Below are positions 5,581 through 9,877 of a DNA stretch of 9,877 bases, one piece after another; positions within the stretch are counted from its first letter, which is position 1, and each line of letters opens with the position of its first letter. The DNA lies in the NCBI GenBank assembly GCA_964545075.1, contig CAZJFS010000160.1, positions 1-9,877 of the forward strand, given 5' to 3'. The notes beneath the pieces were generated by a model. That model was not told where the DNA came from and made no database searches. It was given only the letters and a program-made list of their open reading frames with translations. A program made the position numbers and the translations under genes. Source of the DNA: DAOPXV01 sp035352535. GTDB taxonomy: Bacteria; Muiribacteriota; UBA9980.

Positions 5581-5981
5581 TGTCGGAACGGTTCCTGAAC
5601 GGACTCATAATTTGCGAAACGTGCCGCGAAAAGCTCTGGTTTTCGCCTGAAGGCTATGTTTCCTGCGGCTGTTCGAACCCGGCATCGCATAAAATATCGG
5701 CGGATGACATTGAAGCGGCCGTGATAAATGATATTTTAGAGAAGTTAAACGACGACGACAGGCTCACAAGAGTCGCCGATGGCGCGAACGCCGCCCTCGA
5801 AAAATCTAATTCGCGAACGCGCCTCACCAAAGATCAGGTCCGGAATTCATTAAAAGCCCAATATGAAAAGATATACTCGTCTTCAAATAACGTCAACAAA
5901 AGAAAATTGACGATAACCCTTATACGTTCTATCTCGCTTCTTCCGGATTGGACCCTCGAAATAAAATATAACGAAATATGA
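5580..5981 (+). CDS. Stand-alone serine-recombinase-type zinc ribbon and C-terminal module
   Basis: A 133-residue protein that resembles only the C-terminal end of large serine recombinases. It begins with FLNGLIICETC (5-15), like the LxGLLxCxxC opening of the recombinase zinc beta ribbon. Cysteines are at 12, 15, 29 and 31, followed by ISADDIEAAVINDILEKL (39-56), matching the helix after the ribbon. A helical, probably coiled-coil stretch (about 80-105) follows, then KRKLTITLIRS and a closing LEIKYNEI like the recombinase tail. There is no resolvase catalytic domain (no active-site serine) and no recombinase DNA-binding domain, and none lies in frame upstream. The ATG at 5580 shares its A with the TAA of the TPR/cold-shock gene, which implies translational coupling. 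It could be a domesticated DNA- or protein-binding adaptor or a decaying recombinase remnant. The intact frame and coupling favour the former. The tight C29-G-C31 pair is unlike the usual wider spacing. Confidence 0.7.
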   Translation: MSERFLNGLIICETCREKLWFSPEGYVSCGCSNPASHKISADDIEAAVINDILEKLNDDDRLTRVADGANAALEKSNSRTRLTKDQVRNSLKAQYEKIYSSSNNVNKRKLTITLIRSISLLPDWTLEIKYNEI

Positions 5982-5985
5982 TGTC

Positions 5986-6840
5986 TTATTTCTTCGCGGC
6001 CGGCGTCAGGAAAAAGTCGTATTTATTGCGGCCGCCGTTTATCTTAAAGCCTTTATCGACGCGCGTTTCATATCCCTGACACTTTATAGTGACATCGTAC
6101 GTCCCGACGGGAATATTATGGATCTCGAATGTTCCGCTCTTTTCGGTTTCAGAGCCGCGCCCAATGCCGATAATAATTCTCGCGGGTGATTTTATCTCGC
6201 TGCCGTTGTTTTCATATACGCAGCCTATAAGCTTTCCGAACCCTCTGGCGGTTGATATTTTGGGCGCCTTCGATATCTCGCCCGGCGCTTTTTCAGTAAA
6301 CGCCATCGTCTTCTTACCTTCGCCGGAATGGAAAGACCTGCCGTAAGGGCTGTAGTATGAAGACCCGGATTTTTTCTTTCTGGGTTTTTCGGCTTCCTCG
6401 CCTATCATTATCTCGTTGGTGTTCATACGCATTATGCGGCCGATCGTCATATCGTATTCGGTGTTTTTTTTCTGCATTTCAGTTATCTCGGGCGGCGGTA
6501 TCACGAGTCCGATGCGAAGGATCGCGAGAGGCGACTGAAATGAATGGAATTGAGCATATTTTTCGAATGGCGGCCGTTCGATCGTCACGAAATAATCTCC
6601 CGAAAGCATATTCGAAATCTCAAAATAACCGCGATCATCGGTTCTGATCCGTTTCGAACCGATCGAAACATAGCAATCGGCGACGGCCTCAAGCGTGCGA
6701 GCGTCGTAGACCATGGCGATAAGCCGGAAAAATTCCGGTTTGGAAAGAAGCTCGGCCGCGCGGGCAGGCCCGGTATGAGCCCAACCGCACGAAACCGCTA
6801 TCGTAATGATAAAAATTATTTTTAAAAGGGGTTTTTTCAT
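5986..6840 (-). CDS. Exported protein with two carboxypeptidase-regulatory-like beta-sandwich domains
   Basis: A 284-residue envelope protein. The N-terminus (MKKPLLKIIFIITIAVSCGW) is a signal peptide. ARA at 26-28 suggests signal peptidase I cleavage, while AVSC at 15-18 is a possible but non-ideal lipobox, so a lipoprotein is an alternative. Residues about 38-115 form a first CarboxypepD_reg-like domain (IAMVYDARTLEAVADCYV ... RTDDRGYFEISNMLSGDYFVTIE). A low-complexity Lys/Ser/Tyr-rich linker spans about 150-200. Residues about 203-280 form a second such domain (KLIGCVYENNGSEI ... SGTFEIHNIPVGTYDVTIKCQGYE). These folds usually bind sugars or proteins, or serve as structural spacers in surface proteins; no catalytic domain is attached. 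The start lies 15 nt after the aminotransferase stop, so co-transcription is likely although the ribosome-binding site is weak. The gene ends 4 bp from the convergent recombinase-ribbon gene, with no terminator visible between them. Confidence 0.75.
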   Translation of the reverse strand: MKKPLLKIIFIITIAVSCGWAHTGPARAAELLSKPEFFRLIAMVYDARTLEAVADCYVSIGSKRIRTDDRGYFEISNMLSGDYFVTIERPPFEKYAQFHSFQSPLAILRIGLVIPPPEITEMQKKNTEYDMTIGRIMRMNTNEIMIGEEAEKPRKKKSGSSYYSPYGRSFHSGEGKKTMAFTEKAPGEISKAPKISTARGFGKLIGCVYENNGSEIKSPARIIIGIGRGSETEKSGTFEIHNIPVGTYDVTIKCQGYETRVDKGFKINGGRNKYDFFLTPAAKK

Positions 6841-6855
6841 GAATTTATTCTGGTT

Positions 6856-8082
6856 CTATTTTTTATGTTGCGACGCTTCTATCTGCTCATATTGCTTAAT
6901 GGCTTCGGCCAATAGCGCCATAGCCTCCTTCAAATGTTCGCGGCTGATAACGTAAGCGAGGCGTATCTCGTCTTCGCCATGGCCCGGCGTAGCGTAAAAC
7001 CCTGACGCTGGAGCGACCATGACGGTCTTTCCATTGTGGCGAAAGTCCGTAAGAAGCCATTCGGCGAATTTATTGGCGTTTTTAATGGGCAGTTTTGCGA
7101 TCACGTAAAAAGCGCCTTTCGGTTTTTTGCAAATTATTTTAGGATTGGACGCCAGCGCCTCGTAAACTATATCGCGGCGCGCTTTATATTCGGCGATCAT
7201 GCCGGTCATATAGGCCGGGGAAATGTTTATGGTTTCGGCCGCCGCCATCTGTTCGAAATAAGGCGAGGAAAGGCGGGCCTGACCGAAGCGCAGGATAAGG
7301 TTCATAACCTCGGCGTTACGCGAAACCACGCATCCGATGCGGACGCCGCACGCGCTGTATCTTTTCGATATGGAGTCTAAGACCAGAACCCGGTCGGAAA
7401 TATTCGTCAATTCAAGCGCCGATATGTGTTTTTCGTTGTCATATACGAACTCGCGATAAACCTCGTCCGACAGAAGAAAAAGACTTCTTTCCTTGCAAAC
7501 ATCGGCGAGCATCTTCAATTCATCAAGTTTATAAACTGTGCCGGTGGGATTATTAGGATTACAGATTAGTATCGCGCGGGTTTTGGACGTGATCTTTTCC
7601 TCGATCTTCTTCTTGTCCGGAAGATGAAATCCATCGGCCGCCTCGGTGAGTATCGGAACCAGCTTGATGTTCGCCATTACCGCGAAGCCGTTATAGTTTG
7701 TGTAGAAGGGCTCGAACACTATTATTTCATCGCCCGGATCGCATATCGCCATCATCGCGAAAAGAATGGCTTCGGAACCGCCCATGGTTACGAGTATATC
7801 TGATCTTTTAAGATCTTTTATCTTTATCCTGTCATAATATTTTATAAGGGAATCGAGATATTTATTTTCGCCCTGTGACGGAGAATAAGCAACGACCTTG
7901 GCTTTCTGGTTTTTAAAAGCTTCGAGTATTTCCTTCGGCGTCTCGATATCGGGCTGGCCTATGTTCAGATGATAAACGGTAACGCCCTTCTCCTTGGCCG
8001 CATTAGCGAGAGGCACAAGTTTTCTGATCGGTGAAGCCTGCATATATTTGTCACGAATTGAAAGTTTGAGCTTGTTTTCCAT
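6856..8082 (-). CDS. Class I/II PLP-dependent aminotransferase
   Basis: A fold-type I pyridoxal-phosphate aminotransferase of the aspartate/alanine/aromatic group, cytoplasmic, 408 residues. Visible motifs are LNIGQPDIETP (39-49), GGSEAILFA (101-109, phosphate-binding turn), NPNNPTG (175-181), SDEVYREF (205-212), the PLP-lysine site SISKRYSACGVRIG (K240, 237-250) and EIRLAYV (R374, substrate carboxylate). All catalytic positions are present, so it should be active; the amino donor cannot be read from sequence. I chose ATG 8082 (MENKLKLSIRDKYM), preceded by GGGGGA. It places about 18 residues before the conserved PIRKLVPLA, as in relatives. An in-frame ATG at 8118 with its own GGGG would add 12 residues and cannot be excluded. 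It lies between the cyclase gene and the exported-protein gene on the same strand, probably one operon. Confidence 0.93.
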   Translation of the reverse strand: MENKLKLSIRDKYMQASPIRKLVPLANAAKEKGVTVYHLNIGQPDIETPKEILEAFKNQKAKVVAYSPSQGENKYLDSLIKYYDRIKIKDLKRSDILVTMGGSEAILFAMMAICDPGDEIIVFEPFYTNYNGFAVMANIKLVPILTEAADGFHLPDKKKIEEKITSKTRAILICNPNNPTGTVYKLDELKMLADVCKERSLFLLSDEVYREFVYDNEKHISALELTNISDRVLVLDSISKRYSACGVRIGCVVSRNAEVMNLILRFGQARLSSPYFEQMAAAETINISPAYMTGMIAEYKARRDIVYEALASNPKIICKKPKGAFYVIAKLPIKNANKFAEWLLTDFRHNGKTVMVAPASGFYATPGHGEDEIRLAYVISREHLKEAMALLAEAIKQYEQIEASQHKK

Positions 8083-8183
8083 TTTAAAATCCCCCATCTT
8101 TAATATTTTAGTTTTCATTTCAACTACCCCGCCAAGTCAAATTTTACGAAATGAAATCAGATATCAGAAGCGCGACAACAAAA

Positions 8184-9566
8184 TTATTTAAGCCCGATGA
8201 CCTTATAGACCTGAACCGGCTGCGTGCGTCCCTTGACCGTCGTCGGCTGAAGCTTTTCAACGATTATGCGATCGCTGACCTCTGAATACAACGACTCGGT
8301 TATAAGCGTGGTGCCGCCCGCGGCTATCGACTCAAGACGGAAAGCCACGTTGACGTTGTCGCCTATCGCCGTATATTCCATTCTTGAAGACGAACCTATA
8401 TTTCCGATAACGACGTCGCCGACATTGATGCCGATGCCTATTTTGAACTGCCAGTCGGCGCCTTTGGTTTCACGCCATTTTTCCTCAAATATCTTTATCG
8501 CGTCCTGCATTTCGATAGCGCAGCGGATCGAGTTGAAGCAATCTTCAGTCTTGGCTATAGGCGCTCCGAAAAGGACCATCATGGCGTCGCCGATGAATTT
8601 ATCGACGCAGCCATGGTTCATATTGACGATCTCCGTCATGACTGAAAAGTAATCGTTTAGCATGGATACCATTTCCTGCGGAGGAAGGCTTTCCGACATT
8701 TTAGTAAAGCTTCTGATATCGGAAGCGAGTATGGTAACTTTTTTATTGACTCCGCCAAGTTCGAGAGCATCCGGGTCATTAAGAATTTCACCCATAATCT
8801 GGGCTGAAACATATCTTCCGAATATGTCCTTTATTTTTTCGGTTTCCTGGGACATCTGCTCGCTCATTTCGATCTGATTCTCATAGACCAGAGAATTATT
8901 GAGGGCGACCTCCAGAAGCGAGGTAACCATATTAAAAAGGTTTTTTTCCTCGTTGGAATAATTGATATTCTCCATATCGCATATGTTTAAAACAGCCATT
9001 ATTTCTGATGATTTAGAATGATGGATCGGAGCGGCCATAATGGTCTTAACCGTGCCCTTGCCGACCAGCCTCAAAAAGGTCTGTTCTTTTTCAACGCTGT
9101 TGATATCGACGGTTATGTTCGACCTTATGGCGAGACCTATAAGACTTTGTTCATGCTTATTTATGGATACGTCACGATCTTCGTTAGCGTTAAATCCAAG
9201 TGAAGAAAGTATCGAAAAATTCTGGGTCTTGGAATCCAGAAGAAGAATGCAGGCTTTTTTAACCGCCAGCTCCTTATGTAAAAGATCGAACACGCTGTTA
9301 CATATGTCCTGCGGATCAAGGCTTGAAACGATCTTTTTAATCTTTAAAAAAAGCATCGACTGCTTGACGTTTTTTTCCGTAGTTTTAGTTATGATCTGAG
9401 AAGTGTGTTCGCGCGCGTCACTTTTTACCCTGTTAACGTCAGCCATATATTTCTGATTCAAAAGCCTGAGCCTGTCAAGTTCCGTTTGCTTTTCGACATA
9501 TTTTTTAACGACGAAAAAAATGCCGAAGATTAAAACTAATATAATTCCCTCAGGTATACCGATCAT
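8184..9566 (-). CDS. Membrane-anchored GAF-domain class III adenylate cyclase
   Basis: A 460-residue enzyme predicted to make cAMP from ATP. Order: one membrane span at about 8-20 (IILVLIFGIFFVV), a coiled-coil linker (about 23-68), a GAF sensor domain (about 74-225, with AAPIHH and AVLNICD strands), then a class III cyclase domain (about 274-449). Metal-binding Asp283 (ASDIRSFT) and Asp327 (GDAMMVLFG) are present. So are adenine-selecting Lys322 (VDKFIGD) and Asp403 (YTAIGDNVN), and transition-state Asn406 and Arg410 (NVAFRLES). The site is complete and of adenylate rather than guanylate type. I chose ATG 9566 because its ATGA overlaps the TGA of the upstream gene, the usual coupled arrangement. 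ATG 9587 would add seven residues (MRECIAA) and has a poorly placed ribosome site. The effector of the GAF domain is unknown. The next gene, the aminotransferase, follows on the same strand after about 100 bp. Confidence 0.93.
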   Translation of the reverse strand: MIGIPEGIILVLIFGIFFVVKKYVEKQTELDRLRLLNQKYMADVNRVKSDAREHTSQIITKTTEKNVKQSMLFLKIKKIVSSLDPQDICNSVFDLLHKELAVKKACILLLDSKTQNFSILSSLGFNANEDRDVSINKHEQSLIGLAIRSNITVDINSVEKEQTFLRLVGKGTVKTIMAAPIHHSKSSEIMAVLNICDMENINYSNEEKNLFNMVTSLLEVALNNSLVYENQIEMSEQMSQETEKIKDIFGRYVSAQIMGEILNDPDALELGGVNKKVTILASDIRSFTKMSESLPPQEMVSMLNDYFSVMTEIVNMNHGCVDKFIGDAMMVLFGAPIAKTEDCFNSIRCAIEMQDAIKIFEEKWRETKGADWQFKIGIGINVGDVVIGNIGSSSRMEYTAIGDNVNVAFRLESIAAGGTTLITESLYSEVSDRIIVEKLQPTTVKGRTQPVQVYKVIGLK

Positions 9567-9877
9567 AGCTGCAATGCACTCCCGCATCTCTGGCAGTTGT
9601 TAAATTCGTTTAAATTCAAGTGGAAGCATTTATGGCACACGTTAAAATTCACTCTTACGGCGACCGCATAATCTACTTTTGAGGTAGCGCTTTTATCGAT
9701 AATAAGCGATCTTAAGGATTGGTTTATGAAACTTGTAATGACCGAACCCGGATTTTCATGGCACATCCGCTCGTATTCGGTTATAAGCATTTTGGGTTTT
9801 TGCAGGTTGACTATGGAATCGATAAAGATCGAATGAACGAGGATATTATCGATCGCGTAAGAGAAAAGGACGTTACA
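9563..9877 (-). CDS. Unrecognised protein ending in a C-terminal zinc ribbon (5' end outside window)
   Basis: The last 104 residues of a protein whose start lies beyond the right edge; the frame stays open to base 9877. An ATG at 9790 exists, but the upstream codons are also protein-like (helical, YAIDNILVHSIFIDSIVN), so the true start is probably farther out. The visible part is helical and mixed-charge, then ends in VCHKCFHLNLNEFNNCQRCGSALQL (split as VCHKC and CQRCG), a four-cysteine CxxC-x(n)-CxxC zinc ribbon at the extreme C-terminus. Its TGA overlaps the preferred cyclase start by four bases, which indicates one mRNA and translational coupling. That suggests a role linked to the cyclase, for example as regulator or adaptor. 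I do not recognise the family. Confidence 0.65.
   Translation of the reverse strand, partial: CNVLFSYAIDNILVHSIFIDSIVNLQKPKMLITEYERMCHENPGSVITSFINQSLRSLIIDKSATSKVDYAVAVRVNFNVCHKCFHLNLNEFNNCQRCGSALQL

Noticed and set aside
5580..5981. Mobile element or active serine recombinase
   Set aside because: No catalytic domain, attachment sites, inverted repeats or other mobile genes are found nearby.
6089..6825. Plus-strand frames over the exported-protein gene
   Set aside because: Antisense shadows; the minus-strand product has a signal peptide and two recognisable domains.

Overview
The window comes from an uncultured-looking, probably diderm (Gram-negative type) bacterium of moderate GC content. 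Coding regions are moderately GC-rich and intergenic DNA is strongly AT-rich. I cannot name a phylum from these genes. No rRNA, tRNA, CRISPR array, insertion sequence or phage gene is visible.

Left part, minus strand (1-2135): a nearly complete acyl-CoA carboxyltransferase (methylmalonyl-CoA decarboxylase alpha / propionyl-CoA carboxylase beta type) runs off the left edge. It has its own textbook sigma-70 promoter. Upstream of it, in DNA that looks empty at first, sit two tandem 43-codon genes for paralogous zinc-ribbon microproteins, about 60% identical by my count. The first is preceded by a sequence that fits the sigma-54 -24/-12 consensus with exact spacing. Phased TGCAC/GTGCA sites lie about 100 bp upstream of the predicted start. 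A terminator closes this pair just before the -35 box of the carboxyltransferase promoter.

Middle, plus strand (about 2289-5981): a hairpin-rich leader precedes a possible 36-residue single-span membrane peptide. Next comes a protein joining an RsbW-like anti-sigma-factor ATPase domain to a GNAT acetyltransferase domain and a second GNAT-like half. A clean sigma-70 promoter then starts a two-gene operon. Its first gene encodes TPR repeats fused to three progressively degenerate cold-shock domains. Its second, overlapping by one base, encodes the C-terminal zinc-ribbon module of a large serine recombinase without any catalytic domain.

Right part, minus strand (5986-9877): an apparent four-gene operon reads leftward. 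It holds the C-terminal end of an unrecognised protein ending in a zinc ribbon, a membrane-anchored GAF-domain class III adenylate cyclase (ATGA overlap), a class I/II PLP aminotransferase, and an exported protein with two carboxypeptidase-regulatory-like beta-sandwich domains. It converges on the plus-strand operon with only 4 bp between stop codons.

The common thread is signalling and regulation: anti-sigma ATPase, cAMP synthesis, RNA-binding cold-shock domains, and four separate small or terminal zinc ribbons. The most unusual items are the candidate sigma-54-driven zinc-ribbon microprotein pair and the TPR/cold-shock plus detached-recombinase-ribbon operon. Functions of these are inference; only the domain content and signals are seen directly.
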